Of a stretch of DNA of 64,000 bases, positions 13,124-26,899 are shown piece after piece; the stretch's first letter is position 1; each line of letters opens with the position of its first letter. Source of the stretch: Pycnopodia helianthoides (lineage: Eukaryota; Echinodermata; Asteroidea; Forcipulatida; Asteriidae); NCBI GenBank assembly GCA_032158295.1, contig CM063256.1, forward strand, positions 14,182,953 through 14,246,952, read 5' to 3'. Below the pieces are notes generated by a model. That model made no database searches. It was not told the origin of the DNA and saw only the letters and a list, made by a program, of their open reading frames with translations. Position numbers and translations under genes: made by a program.

Positions 13124-14547
13124 TTATCGGTCAATAATGGACATGATTTGTTTTCGTTTAACTGTCCCGTCCAAGTGCTGTGTTCAATTGAGACTTGCAG
13201 ACTCGAAAACAACTTTTAATAGTCACAGTTTGTTAACAATCGGTGAACCACGTGATATTGAAGAGCAATTATCATTAGACACGCCCATCATTTAGCTACC
13301 ATCAACTCCATTATCGCGAGTAATTGTTTTTTAACTACTATGTGGCTTAACATGATTAGTGTACTTTTGACAGAGCTTACTCTGGTGCATATAGATTTTT
13401 AAAAGATGATTATAGATTATTTAGCGTTATCTTTTGGTAATAGTTTTCTTGTGTCGTGCAGTTCTAGAATAGGGTCTTGCACGTAGCTCATAAAGTTTGT
13501 TTGCCATTATTTTGTTCCTGCGAAATAACTCTATCGTCATTTTGCCTCCAATGTAGTTCTTGATAATGATATTTGGGATTCATAAATACCCGGGACAGTT
13601 TATCCATTTTGATTGGTCGACAGGAGATCACATGTTTTAACGTGAAACATAAACTTGGTGAGATGTTTTAAAACACACGTGTGGCGCGCGAGCTTTAATA
13701 CGCAGGCGCAAGGAGCCCGTGGACGTGACAGGAATTTACAATTTACAGCAATTTAAAACATTGCAGGATTGTTGCCGTGCAACAAAGGACCTCGCCAGTG
13801 GCTCGGTCTTTTATCGCCCTGCCAGTTTTTAACATCGGTTTTAAGGACCTTGTCGCCACTCTTTTATTCCCTTCATAATTGCCTGTTTTGTGGTGGTCCA
13901 CATTTCACCATCATAATGCTCAAAACTTAACTTCAGAGAGTTGTATATATCAACAACCACCATAAATAATCGAATTCTTGGCCAACAACATTAACAAGCT
14001 TTGACGAAATTTAATGATAGAAACGACACTTGAATGTGATCTTATTTACCGAATGAATGCTCAACGAATTCATTCAAATGAAATTGAATGAGCCGGATGT
14101 TCATTTAAAATAGAAAGTCGCGGGAATGTTTGTTGGTAGATAAACCTTTATTAATATTATTGGTCAAACAGTTATGTTTATTTTCCATTGTTTGTCTTTT
14201 TCAACAAAATTTCCCCTCTAATATGGTAATTCGGCTTGAAAGACGTAACTAATGGTGTAAGTACACATCAATGAACCAACATACCTCCATTATCGTTCAA
14301 TTTTTTTAAACAATGACTTGATATCAGTCTGTTAACACTATAATGTATATTTATTAACAGTTAAAACAAATTTTCACACAATCATGAAACTATGATATTT
14401 TAACTAAAATCTAACTTTGTCTCTATTTTTTGTTAGTTGTTACGACACAGTGAATATTCAGCACTTCAGTGATATAACCCGAAAGATACGAAACTAGTGA
14501 ACGTTTTGCTAGCGCGACGGAACCACAGGGATCAAGCAGAAAATTAA

Positions 14548-14854
14548 AGGGACACGTTGCATTCGGATTGGGCGCTTTGGGCTATAAAAGCGTTTGTAAT
14601 GAAATGAATAATGGTTGAAAAGACTTTTTAAAAGTATAACGTAATGATTCACACAAATATCCCACGAAATTGTGTGGGTTTCGTTTTACTTTAGAACTAA
14701 CACGGTCCACCATGAAATGGAAAACAACATAATTTCGAGGGAAATTTGTATGATTAATTTGTTTCTACTTTTAAAACATCTTTCCAACCATACTCATTTC
14801 ATAGAAAGGTTTTTTTATAGCCCAAAGCGCCCAATCCGAAGACAACGTGTCCCT
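14548..14854. mobile_element. 308-bp TTAA-flanked MITE, unit 3
   Basis: Orthologous insertion in unit 3, nearly identical to the unit 2 copy. Confidence 0.8.
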
Positions 14855-16304
14855 TTAACGCTCAGGTCACCGCGTGAATGTCGAAGACCGGTTGCTAGAA
14901 GTGCGTTTGACATTAATTGCCATACGCTTGTGGCGCGCTAGCTTATGCACAACGTGAACAAAACTTGCACGCTTCCCCCTTGCTTTAAGTTGTCGTTTCA
15001 TTTGAAACTAGGTTACAGGTTAGGCATACGTACCGATCAGGTACCCAGACGTAATGTACGGGGCCAGAGTACACATTTTACCCGCCTCGATTGACGTCAC
15101 GAACAGCGACATCTTGCGTCAAGGTAAAGGGGGCCTATTATAAAGTCGTAAATAACATAAAAACACTCATTCTTCAACCTTTTATACTTTTTTATTCCAG
15201 CCCACTGATAAAAATGTATATATTAAGGACAAAAGCTACATTTTGACAAAATATCATTGCCAGGTGCCTTTAATGAGAATTTATGACTCAGATTCATTGA
15301 AGCTTCTTGAAACATAAACCCTCCTACTCTTTGTAATCATTTGAAACCATTCATGTGCATAATGGTTGCACAACTGTGCACAACATGCCTTCATCACATA
15401 CGGAGCTCTTGAAGTGAAATCCATCTTGATCAGCGTCTGAGATAGTTTACTGCAGGATGATGACAACAGGTAAAGATAACGACATACAGAGAAAGTCTTG
15501 AAAGCAGATTGACGTCTTCCTGAGAGTAGGAGGTTGCCTTTCTAAGATTGATTTTGTGTTCTCTATATTTTCAGGAGTTTTTCACCCCATAATGAACTAT
15601 CTCGTCACGTCGACATCTTATGTGCAGGATGTTGTCATCTCGAAAAAATTATCTCGGGAAGTCGACATCTTACTTTCTTGATGTCGATGTCCCAAGACAA
15701 CATTATTGGCAATATAGCATCTTACCGTAGGACGTCGTCATCCTGAGAACAGTTATCTCAGAATGTCGTCATGTTACATATGTTATGTCATCATTCAGCA
15801 GTAAGTTATCTCGGATAAGCTCCGTACACTATTACAGGCTGGCTTAACTTTATTTATCACCCAAATCTATACAACAGTGAATCTTGGTATTGAAGGGTTG
15901 GAAAGTAAAAGTTAAAGCTATTTCATGATTTTATTTAGAATATTGTTGTTTTTATTCAGTCATAGGGTGTTTGCGTTTGTTTGAACAAGATGTGTTTGAC
16001 CAAAAGTAACAAGTCTAGTACCGTGGCCTCATAAACATGCTACCACAATTTTCCAGGGTAAATCTTCATTGAAGAAGTTGAATAAGAATTTTAAAACTGA
16101 TAAAGACGGATGGTTGCATATTTGATGTCATGTCAACCCAAAGTGACTGTAGCCAATTTGAAATAATTTAATATTAAATTAAACCCCACATATCCACATT
16201 TTATCGAAAAATACAACAATTGTCAATGATGTAATTTCCCTTTAAGGTTCATGATCATTTAGGAGAAATTCCGGAACCGGTGCACTTGTAGTTGTACTTG
16301 TGTA

Positions 16305-19300
16305 TTAAATGTTGGAGTTGACCATCAAAAAGGAAACCTTGTATCCGTCATCAGTATTACGCCAGACCAACAGACACCTGTAGAGTATAAAAACAAAACC
16401 AATCAAAATATGTTCTTTTCTAAAAAATATAAAAGCAGAACTTTCAAAGGTTTTTTCCCGCACCTACCCACTGATCAACCTTACCCCACACTTTATTAAG
16501 TGAATGGCAGATTTGAGCCCCGTTTGGGTGAAAGTCTACTTGATCCGTCCAGCCCGAGTTTTGGTTAAGATAATTGTAAAATGATTACTCCGAGATATTT
16601 AAAGGCCCTGTACACTATTGGTAAGATCGAAAAACACAATGTTCACAGATTCACACATAACTTACATGATTTAAAGTAAGTAATGGTAGAAAGGGTTCCT
16701 TAAAATATTTCTGCCTAAAATGCTATCGTTTCTGAAAAACGAGTAAAACAATAGTAATTATCGCGCGCGATAATTTGAAAAAACAGAAAACACATAAGAT
16801 CTCTTTTCACTATTTTCTCGTGACCTGGATGACCAATTGAGCTCAAACTTTCACAGCTTTGTTTGTTCATGCATATGTTTAATCACACAAAATGTGGACA
16901 CTGATTTTGAGTTGTTACCAAAAGTGTACAATACCTTTAAGACATAAGTCTACGACGAATATATTTAAGAACAAAAATGGTTATGCACTGTACAAAGGAG
17001 AGGGAAAATCTCGAACAAATATTAAATGCACTGCATTTTAACCAACTGTATTCAAAACACAAAGCATTTATAAGTAATCATTAGAGAAAGATGCCGTTAA
17101 TTAAAGCAGCTATCGTATATTGATCTATTACATATGACGTCATCATCACAATATTAATCTTGGTCCCGCCATTTTCAGAGTCAGTGTCCCTGTGTGTTTA
17201 CAGTGAGGTGCATATTGTCGCAGTGTGCACACTCACCCAGTTGACATCCCCACCCCCTCCAAAATGGTGAGCGTGGCACAGTCCCTGCGTGTGACGTCAC
17301 TACCATGTGCAGCGCGTCGTACCGATAAGGGGGGATAAGGAAGGGAGGCACTGAAAAACATCGCTGATTGGCTACCTAAAGTGACTGTTCTGAGCGTATG
17401 CTTGTTAAAAACGGTCGCGTAACTCTTGGAAATTGTTTCGGTCATGTCAGAAACCTGTTTCCGGTCAAGGTCGCCAAAACACGCACCATGGGTTATGATC
17501 GATCAAAGCATTCTTGTGGTAAAATGGCGTGGCGAGATCATACACCACTGGGAACGAGTTGGTCGTTAAAGCTCTTGAATAACGCACAACGTTGCTGGTA
17601 CGCTGAGGATATGCTCACGTTTTTACCGTCCAATGATTTGCCTCCTATTGCTTCAACGCTGTTTCAGAGCGTGACGTCATATGCAAGGGGTCTATACGTA
17701 CAAATTCATCCTTAATGATTATAGTCAGTCTCATTTCAAACAAGCTATTAACCGTAACCAGACCAAGATTTCCACCTATCTGACACAAGTCAAACCCGCC
17801 TAAACCCCCACACTCATCAGAGAGCATGAGGAAGGAGAAACTTACTTCTTGTCGGCAAACAGTTTGTCCTCTTGATTGTACCATTTTTCGGTGAATAAGA
17901 CGTAAACGTAGTCAGCCCCTTCCTCGTTTGGTCCCACCTCGAGGTACTTTCTGTCCATGCGCTGGAGTGAACTCCTTTCCCGTTTTTTTATAACTTTACG
18001 AATAGCTACCGGGATGAAAAAAAAATGGTAATAAATTTGTAACTAAAAATACTAACGATAGTAATCAAAAACAAAATAGATAAATTACCAATGTAATGTT
18101 TCTTCTGAAAAGTTATACTTTGGCGTCGATGAAGAGCTAAAATAAATTCAGGTTGAACGTTTTTAGATTTAAATATATTTTCAACTGTTTTGCTGGCTGT
18201 AAAGCAGATTGGACGTTTCGAAGAAAAGTAGAAAAGCAGATGTCTGCTTTTGTGCACTTTAAGTGAGTGACAAAAAGTTCCATCTGCTTTTCGAAACAGA
18301 GAAGTGGACAAATTCATTTATCTAAAACGATCAACCTACTTTTCTGTTTCTGGTAAAACAAATTGTTTAAACAGCAAAATTAATGTCCACTTTTCGAGCG
18401 TAAGATTGGGTGAATGAGTGAAATCTGCTTTTCTCAAAACTGAAAAATAAAACAGTAAAAAATGGTTGATACTAAAAATTTCAATTTACTTTTGACGAGG
18501 AAGACAAGCAGAAAATTAAAAAATGAACCATAAAACATCGTTCAATCCGGTATTTTTTCATAGTTAGAAAGATGAAAAGCAAATGTCCACTTTTAGACCT
18601 ACATAATCAGCCCTTAAACTAGACATCTTATATTCGCATTGTAATGTGAAAAGTAGCAACAGATTGAATTTAATCACAGTTACAGGCTTCCAGGAGTTAT
18701 TACCTTCCAATCCATGCGCTAGGGGGATTCCTTCTATTGAAAGACAACCATCTGGATGCCACACATTCATCACTACTTCCAAGTCATGCTTAACGAAAGC
18801 GGAAAAAACCTTGTCCGTCATTGCTATTATTTTGTCTGAGGAACAGCAAAAAGAAAAATATTATTAAATCTCCTCTTACTCATTGGTTAATCCAAAACAA
18901 AAAGACAGAAAAAAGAGAGAAAAGGGAGGTCAAACAAACGAAAAACAAACAAACGTTGGTGTTGTAGGTCCCGACAACAGAATCTTTGGTGTCGTTATGA
19001 ATCAAGTCTTTAAACAAATCATAACAAAATCAAAGCAGTTTAACACTGATTGTCCTTGTGATATATTTTATATATGTATATAGTTTATTTATTTATTTGT
19101 TTGGGTTTTGTGGTGGGGGTGGTATTTTCAATGACTGATATTTTCAATGACTGATACAGTAAACCAACATTTATTTTCCTTGTAAAAAATAATGTACAAA
19201 TTGTTTTTTAAACCGACTGCGCGCTCACTCATTGGTCGTATTCTAAGATTATTATTAAGTAACCGTATTTGAACTTATCCATTATTAAGGAACTTGTGAA

Positions 19301-19749
19301 ATTTCGCGATTTATGACTGTACCGTTAATGCGTAAACGCAATTTGTTTAAAATGGCCCAGTCGCTGACTGCGTGATACCACAGTGCAGGGTTTTAATACC
19401 TCTACATTTGATAAAACTATACATCTTGAATGATTTACAATGAGACTGATAAAAGTAAACAAAAATTCATTTTCCTTCTAGAAATTTTGAGAAATTTGTT
19501 TTTAAACCGACTGATGTGCGCTCACTCATTTGTTGTATTCTAGGATTATTATCAAGCAATCATATTCTAACTTATCCGTTATAAATACCTCTACATTTAA
19601 TAAGACTATACATCTTGAAAGGTACGTTATTAATATTTACCTTCAGTGCTTCGCCTCTCCCTGTCATGCTCAGCTGCACTTGGTGCATACAATGAGCCAA
19701 GGAACAGAAGTACGCATACGAGTTGGATGCCAGACATAACTGCGTGCAT
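16305..19749 (-). CDS. Array copy 3: secreted NTF2-like (SnoaL/DUF4440-type) protein
   Basis: Exons 19749-19641, 18835-18704, 18005-17846 and 16377-16305 give an open 157-residue frame with the same signal peptide, exon lengths (109, 132, 160, 73) and splice phases as copy 2. The visible protein differences from copy 2 are in exon 2: K-V-F instead of K-I-F, and HPDGC instead of HPDGY. The first intron starts GTAAAT rather than GTAACT, and the 3' part of the exon 1 region resembles copy 4 rather than copies 1 and 2. The promoter lacks the CACGTG box found in the other copies (it reads CACTTG). The homopolymer in exon 2 has six A, so this copy is open where copy 1 is broken. As with the other copies, the role of the protein is unknown. 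Confidence 0.8.
16603..16936. mobile_element. TTAA-flanked MITE in intron 3 of array copy 3
   Basis: Same insertion as at 3324-3657, flanked by TTAA at 16599-16602 and 16937-16940. Confidence 0.75.
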
Positions 19750-21197
19750 TTATCGGTCAATAATGGACAAGATTTGTTTTCGTTTAACTGTCCCGTCCAA
19801 GTGCTGTGTTCAATTGAGACTTGCAGACTCGAAAACAACTTTTAATAGTCACAGTGTGTTAACAATCGGTGAACCACTTGATATTGAAGAGCATTAATCA
19901 TTAGACACGCCCATCATTTAGCTACCATCAACTCCATTATCGCGAGTAATTGTTTTTTAACTACTATGTGGCTTAACATGATTAGTGTACTTCAGAAATG
20001 TACGAAAAGCAAGTATTTGACGGAGTTTACTCTGGTGCATATCGATTTTAAAAAGATGATTATAGATTATTTAGCGTTATCTTTTGGTAATAGTTTTCTT
20101 GTGTCGTGCAGTTCTAGAATAGGGTCTTGCACGTAGCTCATAAAGTTTGTTTGCCATTATTTTGTTCCTGCGAAATAACTCTATCGTCATTTTGCCTCCA
20201 ATGTAGTTCTTGATAATGATATTTGGGATTCATAAATACCCGGGACAGTTTATCCATTTTGATTGGTCGACAGGAGATCACATGTTTTAACGTGAAACAT
20301 AAACTTGGTGAGATGTTTTAAAACACACGTGTGGCGCGCAAGCTTTAATACGCAGGCGCAAGGAGCCCGTGGACGTGACAGGAATTTACAATTTACAGCA
20401 ATTTAAAACATTGCAGGATTGTTGCCGTGCAACAAAGGACCTCGCCAGTGGCTCGGTCTTTTATCGCCCTGCCAGTTTTTAACATCGGTTTTAAGGACCT
20501 TGTCGCCACTCTTTTATTCCCTTCATAATTGCCTGTTTTGTGGTGGTCCACATTTCACCATCATAATGCTCAAAACTTAACTTCAGAGAGTTGTATATAT
20601 CAACAACCACCATAAATAATCGAATTCTTGGCCAACAACATTAACAAGCTTTGACGAAATTTAATGATAGAAACGACACTTGAATGTGATCTTATTTACC
20701 GAATGAATGCTCAACGAATTCATTCAAATGAAATTGAATGAGCCGGATGTTCATTTAAAATAGAAAGTCGCGGGAATGTTTGTTGGCAGATAAACCTTTA
20801 TTAATATTATTGGTCAAACAGTTATGTTTATTTTCCATTGTTTGTCTTTTTCAACAAAATTTCCCCTCTAATATGGTAATTCGGCTTGAAAGACGTAACT
20901 AATGGTGTAAGTACACATCAATGAACCAACATACCTCCATTATCGTTCAATTTTTTTAAACAATGACTTGATATCAGTCTGTTAACACTATAATGTATAT
21001 TTATTAACAGTTAAAACAAATTTTCACACAATCATGAAACTATGATATTTTAACTAAACTCTAACTTTGTCTCTATTTTTTGTTAGTTGTTACGACACAG
21101 TGAATATTCAGCACTTCAGTGATATAACCCGAAAGATACGAAACTAGTGAACGTTTTGCTTGCGCGACGGAACCACAGGGATCAAGCAGAAAATTAA

Positions 21198-21505
21198 AGG
21201 GACACGTTGCATTCGGATTGGGCGCTTTGGGCTATAAAAGCGTTTGTAATGAAATGAATAATGGTTGAAAAGACTTTTTAAAAGTATAACGTAATGATTC
21301 ACACAAATATCCCACGAAATTGTGTGGGTTTCGTTTTACTTTAGAACTAACACGGTCCACCATGAAAAATGAAAACCACATAATTTCGAGGGAAATTTGT
21401 GTGATTAATTTGTTTCTACTTTTAAAACATCTTTCCAACCATACTCATTTCATAGAAAGGTTTTTTTATAGGTCAAAGCGCCCAATCCGAAGACAACGTG
21501 TCCCT
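21198..21505. mobile_element. 308-bp TTAA-flanked MITE, unit 4
   Basis: Orthologous insertion in the left, homogenised half of unit 4. Its sequence subtype matches unit 1 rather than units 2 and 3. Confidence 0.8.
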
Positions 21506-22951
21506 TTAACGCTCAGGTCACTGTGTGAATGTCGAAGACCGGTTGCTAGAAGTTTTGCATTAATTGCCATACGCTTGTGGTGCGCTAGCTTATGCACAAC
21601 GTGAACAAAACTTGCACGCTTCCCCCTTGCTTTAAGTTGTTGTTTCATTTGAAACTAGGTTACAGGTTAGGCATACGTACCGATCAGGTACCCAGACGTA
21701 ATGTACGGGGCCAGAGTACACATTTTACCCGCCTCGATTGACGTCACGAACAGCGACATCTTGCGTTAAGGTAAAGGGGGCCTATTATAAAGTCGTAAAT
21801 AACATAAAAACACTAATTCTGCAACCTTTTATACTTTTTTATTCCAGCCCACTGATAAAAATGTATATATTAAGGACAAAAGCTACATTTTGACAAAATA
21901 TCATTGCCAGGTGCCTTTAATGAGAATTTATGACTCAGATTCATTGAAGCTTCTTGAAACATAAACCCTCCTATTCTTTGTAATCATTTGAAACCATTCA
22001 TGTGCATAATGGTTGCACAACTGTGCACAACATGCCTTCATCACATACGGAGCTCTTGAAGTGAAATCCATCTTGATCAGCGTCTAAGATAGTTTACTGC
22101 AGGATGATGACAACAGGTAAAGATAACGACATCCAGAGAAAGTCTTGAAAGCAGATTGACGTCTTCCTGAGAGTAGGAGGTTGCCTTTCTAAGATTGATT
22201 TTGTGTTCTCTATATTTTCAGGAGTTTTTCACCCCATGATGAACTATCTCGTCACGTCGACATCTTATGTGCAGGATGTTGTCATCTCGAAAAAATTATC
22301 TCGGGAAGTCGACATCTTACTTTCTTGATGTCGATATCCCAAGATAACATCATTGGCAATATAGCATCTTACCGTGGGACGTCGTCATCCTGAGAACAGT
22401 TATCTCAGGATGTCGTCATGTTACATATGTTATGTCATCATTCAGCAGTAAGTTATCTCGGATAAGATCCGTACACTATTACAGGCTGGCTTAAGTTTAT
22501 TTATCACCCAAATCTATACAACAGTGAATCTTGGTATTGAAGGGTTGGAAAGTAAAAGTTAAAGCTATTTCATGATTTTATTTAGAATACTGTTGTTTTT
22601 ATTCAGTCATAGGGTGTTTGCGTTTGTTTGAACAAGATGTGTTTGACCAAAAGTAACAAGTCTAGTACCGTGGCCTCATAAACATGCTACCACAATTTTC
22701 CAGGGTAAATCTTCATTGAAGAAGTTGAATAAGAATTTTAAAACTGATAAAGACGGATGGTTGCATATTTGATGTCATGTCAACCCAAAGTGACTGTAGC
22801 CAATTTGAAATAATTTAATATTAAATTCTACCCCACATATCCACATTTTATCGAAAAATACAACAATTGTCAATGATGTAACTTCCCTTTAAGGTCCATG
22901 ATCATTTAGGAGAAATTCCGGAACCGGTGCACTTGTAGTTGTACTTGTGTA

Positions 22952-25900
22952 TTAAACGTTGGAGTTGACCATCAAAAAGGAAACCTTGTATCCGTCATCA
23001 GTATTACGCCAGACCAACAGACACCTGTAGAGTATAAAGACAAAACCAATCAAAATATGTTCTTTTCTAAAAAATATAAAAGCAGAACTTTCAAAGGTTT
23101 TTCCCCCCACCTACCCACTGATCAACCTTACCCCCACACTTTATTAAGTGAATGGCAGATTTGAGCCCCGTTTGGGTGAAAGTCTACTTGATCCGTCCAG
23201 CCAGAGTTTTGGTTAAGATAATTGTAAAATGATTACTCAGAGATAATAAAGACATAAGTCTACGACGAATATATTTAAGAACAAAAATGGTTATGCACTG
23301 TACAAAGGAGAGGGAAAATCTCGAACAAATATTAAATGCACTGCATTATAACAAACTATATTCAAAACACAAAGCATTTTTAAGTAATCATTAGAGAAAG
23401 ATGCCGTTAATTAAAGCAGCTATCGTATATTGACCTATTACATATGACGTTATCATCACAATATTAATCTTGGTCCCGCCATTTTCCCCACCCCCTCCAA
23501 AATGGTGAGCGTGGCACAGTCGCTGCGTGTGACGTCACTACAATGGGCAGCGCACAGTATCGAGGGAATCGAAGGAAGGGAGGCACTGAAAAATGTCGCT
23601 GATTGGCTACCAAAAGTGACTGCTCTGCGCGTACGCTTGTTAAAAACTTTCTAGCGCTTGTAAGGCGCACAGTACGCGCGTGTCAAAATGCAAGTTTGTT
23701 GACGCAATCCAGTTCAAATGAATCGTGTTTTTACACTGTCACCCTAATAACTGCATAGGCCTACACCTAGACAATTGTCACAAGATCAAAAAAGAAAGAC
23801 AGGGGACCGGTTGCCTATGACTTGATGCCTCTTTTGATCACGCGCTCTGTGTACGTGTCTAACACAGAATGAACCAACCACCGGACTAATTAAAAGATCC
23901 AATATGTTTTGATTTTTCAAAGTCACACTTCCTGATGTGCGTTTTGGCAACCCCGACCATAAACATGTTTGAGCTTTGGTCAGAACTGGTTGAGCGTTTT
24001 CGCATGTTCGGTTAGCCTTTGTTTCCAGAAGGCGGACTCTAAAAATCATCGGAAAATGTAAATGGAATTCTTTTTAAAACGAAATACCCCGAAGCATAAC
24101 AATGAAAAATTGTTGATAAAACTATAAAGACTAAGTTCCATTACTTGAAAAAAAGGAAGGTTGTATATTTTCAGAACATGGATTTTCAAGACATGTACCT
24201 ACGTCATGAACTGTTTCTGGTTACCGACCCGTTGTCGCGTAACTCTTGGAAATTGTTTCGGTCATGTCAGAAACTTGTTTCCGGTCAAGGTCGCCAAAAC
24301 ACGCTTCAGGGGTTATGATCGAGCAAAGCAATCTGGGGGTAAAATTGCGTGGCGAGATCATACACCACTGGGAACGAGGTGGTCATTAGAACTCTAGAAA
24401 AACACACAACGTTGCTGGAACGCTGAGGATAGCTCACGTTTTTACCAACCAAGAACACCTACCGTCCAATGATTTGCCTCCTATAGACCTTTCTTTTGTT
24501 GATCAACAAACCGCGCTGGTTGGCATGGAAGGCCGAATGTTAGCAAAACACTCCACCGTGTTAACAGATGTTTCAACAAAATTCAACATTTTCTGCAAAC
24601 TTTTAATTAAGTAAAGTACCTCTCATGATTGGTTGCTTTGTTTCCAACAAATTCAACACTATTTTTGAAAACGTGTGCGACATTGTTAAAAACTTTGACT
24701 ATCTGTTTTTGTTTTGCATTTACGGCTTTCCATAGTTTTCCGACCTCGGTTGGCAAAAACTCGGGCTATGACGTTGCAAAAGGAAGGTCTATTGCCTCAG
24801 TGAGGGCGCTGTTTGAGAGTGTGACGTCATATGCAAGCGTTCTATACGAACACATCCATCCTTTAAAATGATGGAGTCATAGCAAACAAGCTGTAAACCG
24901 TAACCAGACCAAGATTTCCACCCATCTGACACCAGTCAAACCCGCCTAAACCCCCACACTCATCAGAGAGTCTAAGGAAGGGGAAACTTACTTCTTGTCG
25001 GCAAACAGTTTGTCCTCTTGATTGTACCATTTTTCGTTGAATAAGACGTAAACGTAGTCAGCCCCTTCCTCGTTTGGTCCCACCTCGAGGTACTTTCTGT
25101 CCATGCGCTGGAGTAAACTGCTGTCCTGTTTCGTCATATTACGAATAGCTACCGGGATGAAAAAAGAGTAATGAAGTTGTAATTAAAAATACTAACGATA
25201 GTAATGAAAAACAAAACAAACAAATTACCAGTGTAATGTTTCTTCAGAAAAGTTGTACTTTGGCGTCGATGAAGAGCTAAAACAAATTCAGGTTAAACGT
25301 TTTTAGATTTAAATATATTTTCAACTTTTCTGCTGGCTGTAGATCAGATTGGACGTTTCGAAGGAAACTAGAAAAGCAGATGTCTGTTTTGTGCACTGTG
25401 AGTGACAGAAAAGTGGACAAACAGAAAAGTGGACAAACAGAAAAGTGGACAAATTCATTTATCTAAAACGATCAACCTACTTTTCTGTTTCTAGTAAAAC
25501 AAATATTTTAAAAAAGCAAAATTAATGTCCACTTTTTTAGCGTAAGTTTGGGTGAATGAGTAAAATCTGCTTTTCTCAAAACTGGAAAGTAAAACAGTAG
25601 AAAAATGGTTGATACGAAAATTTTCAATTTACTTTAGGCGAGAAAGAAAAGCAGAAAGTTAAAAAATGAACCATAAAACATCATTCAATCCGTTTTTTTT
25701 TTTCTGAACTTAGTAAGATGAAAAGCAAATGTCCACTTTTCGACCTCCATAATCAGCCCTTAAACTATACACCTTATATTAGCATTGCAATGTGAAAAGT
25801 AGCAACAGATTGAATTTAATCACATAAACAGGTTCGCTCGTCCCCAGCGCCTTGCCTTAAAACCAAAGGCGCTGGGATGGGCAAACGTATCGTTAACGTT

Positions 25901-26739
25901 AATGCTCAGTCCCATGTTCAGTCCCATCATGCATCACACTCGCACTGCAAGCACTGCACGTATGACGTACTTCCTGAACAAGAATCTGTGCAAGCTGATT
26001 TGCCCATCCCAGCGGTCCTGGATAGGCCGCTGGGGCCGAGCGAAATAAACAGGCTTCAAGGAGTCATTACCTTCCTTTCCATGCGCTAGAGGGATTCCTT
26101 CCTCTGAAAGATAACCATCTGGATGCCACATATTCATCACTGCTTCAGAGTCATGCTTAACGAAGCCGGAAATAAACGTGTCCGTCATTGCTTTAATCTC
26201 GTCTGAGGAACAGCAACAAGAAAATTATTATAAAAAATACAAAACAAAAAGACAGAAAACAGAGAGAAAAGGGAGGTCAAACAAACGAAAAACAAACAAA
26301 CGTTGGTGTTGTAGGTCCCGACAATAGAATATTTGATGTCGTTTGAATCAAGTCTTCAAACAAATCATAATAAAATCAATGCAGTTTAACACTGATTTTC
26401 CTTGATATATATATATATATATATTGGGGTGGATTTTTCTGTTCAATAAGACTAATAAAGTAAACCAACATTTATTTTCCTTATAGAAATGTTCAAATTG
26501 TTTTTCAAACCGACTGTGCGCTCATTAATTCATTGGTTGTATTTTAAGGTTATTATTAAGTAATCGTATTTTAACTAATACCACATTGATAAAGACTATA
26601 CATCTTGAAAGGTACGTTATCAATAGTTACCTTCAGTGCTTCGCCTCTCCCTGTCATGCTCAGCTGCACTTGGTGCATACAATGAGCCAAGGAACAGAAG
26701 TACACATATGAGTTGGATGCCAGACATAACTGCGTGCAT
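22952..26739 (-). CDS. Array copy 4 (diverged, mosaic): secreted NTF2-like protein
   Basis: Exons 26739-26631, 26202-26071, 25148-24992 and 23024-22952 give an open 156-residue frame. Exon 1 encodes the same signal peptide. Exon 2 has many substitutions (DEIKAMTDTFISGFVKHDSE, then NMWHPDGYLSEEGIPLAHG). Exon 3 is 157 bp, one codon shorter than in copies 1-3 and the same length as in genes B and C. Its start reads AIRNMTKQDSSLLQRMDRK. Exon 4 is nearly identical to the array consensus but ends N-V-stop rather than N-I-stop. So exons 1-3 are an older branch, while exon 4 lies in the homogenised half of the unit. A 212-bp transposon ends 26 bp from the exon 2 donor, a 0.3-kb TA-flanked element lies in intron 3, and intron 2 has a short 16-bp triplication. 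Confidence 0.8.
23470..24400. repeat. Unit 4-specific longer version of the dispersed repeat in intron 3
   Basis: After sequence shared with the other units (to about 23645), unit 4 has some 590 bp absent from units 1-3, then rejoins at GTCGCGTAACTCTTGG (24233). The extra part contains GTTCAAATGAATCGTGTTTTT, similar on the other strand to sequence at 30530-30560. It is therefore probably transposon sequence that units 1-3 lost or unit 4 gained. I see no gene. Confidence 0.5.
24484..24790. mobile_element. TA-flanked inverted-repeat element in intron 3 of array copy 4
   Basis: Units 1-3 read CTCCTATTGCTT. Unit 4 reads CTCCTATAGACCTTTC, then about 300 bp, then GGAAGGTCTATTGCC. The termini AGACCTTTCTTTTG and its near complement, and a duplicated TA, mark a Tc1/mariner-like MITE insertion absent from the other units. 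Confidence 0.65.
25405..25455. repeat. Short 16-bp tandem triplication in intron 2 of copy 4
   Basis: ACAGAAAAGTGGACAA is repeated three times. The surrounding intron is rich in variants of GTCCACTTTTC and TCTGCTTTTC on both strands, a low-complexity family also seen at 4960-5300 in the other units. Confidence 0.7.
25833..26044. mobile_element. 212-bp TIR element with 9-bp target duplication beside exon 2 of copy 4
   Basis: The element starts TTCGCTCGTCCCCAGCG and ends CGCTGGGGCCGAGCGAA. It is flanked by direct repeats ATAAACAGG at 25824-25832 and 26045-26053. The uninterrupted sequence in the other copies matches one flank joined to the other. A GC-rich interior contrasts with the intron. 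It ends 26 bp from the exon 2 donor. Confidence 0.85.
26404..26424. repeat. (TA)n microsatellite
   Basis: About ten TA dinucleotides in intron 1 of copy 4. The other units have only a short interrupted TA stretch at the matching place. Confidence 0.85.
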
Positions 26740-26899
26740 TTATCGGCCAATTATGGACAAGATTGATTTCGTTTGACTGTCCCGTCCAAGTGCTGTGTTC
26801 AAATTGAGACTTGCAGACGCGAAAACTACTTTTAATCGTCTTAGTTTGTTAACACTCGTTGAACCACGTGATATTGAAGAGCAATAATCATTCGACACG

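Noticed and set aside
25877..26089. 70-codon plus-strand open frame in array copy 4
   Set aside because: It lies almost wholly in the 212-bp inserted element and is absent from the other units.
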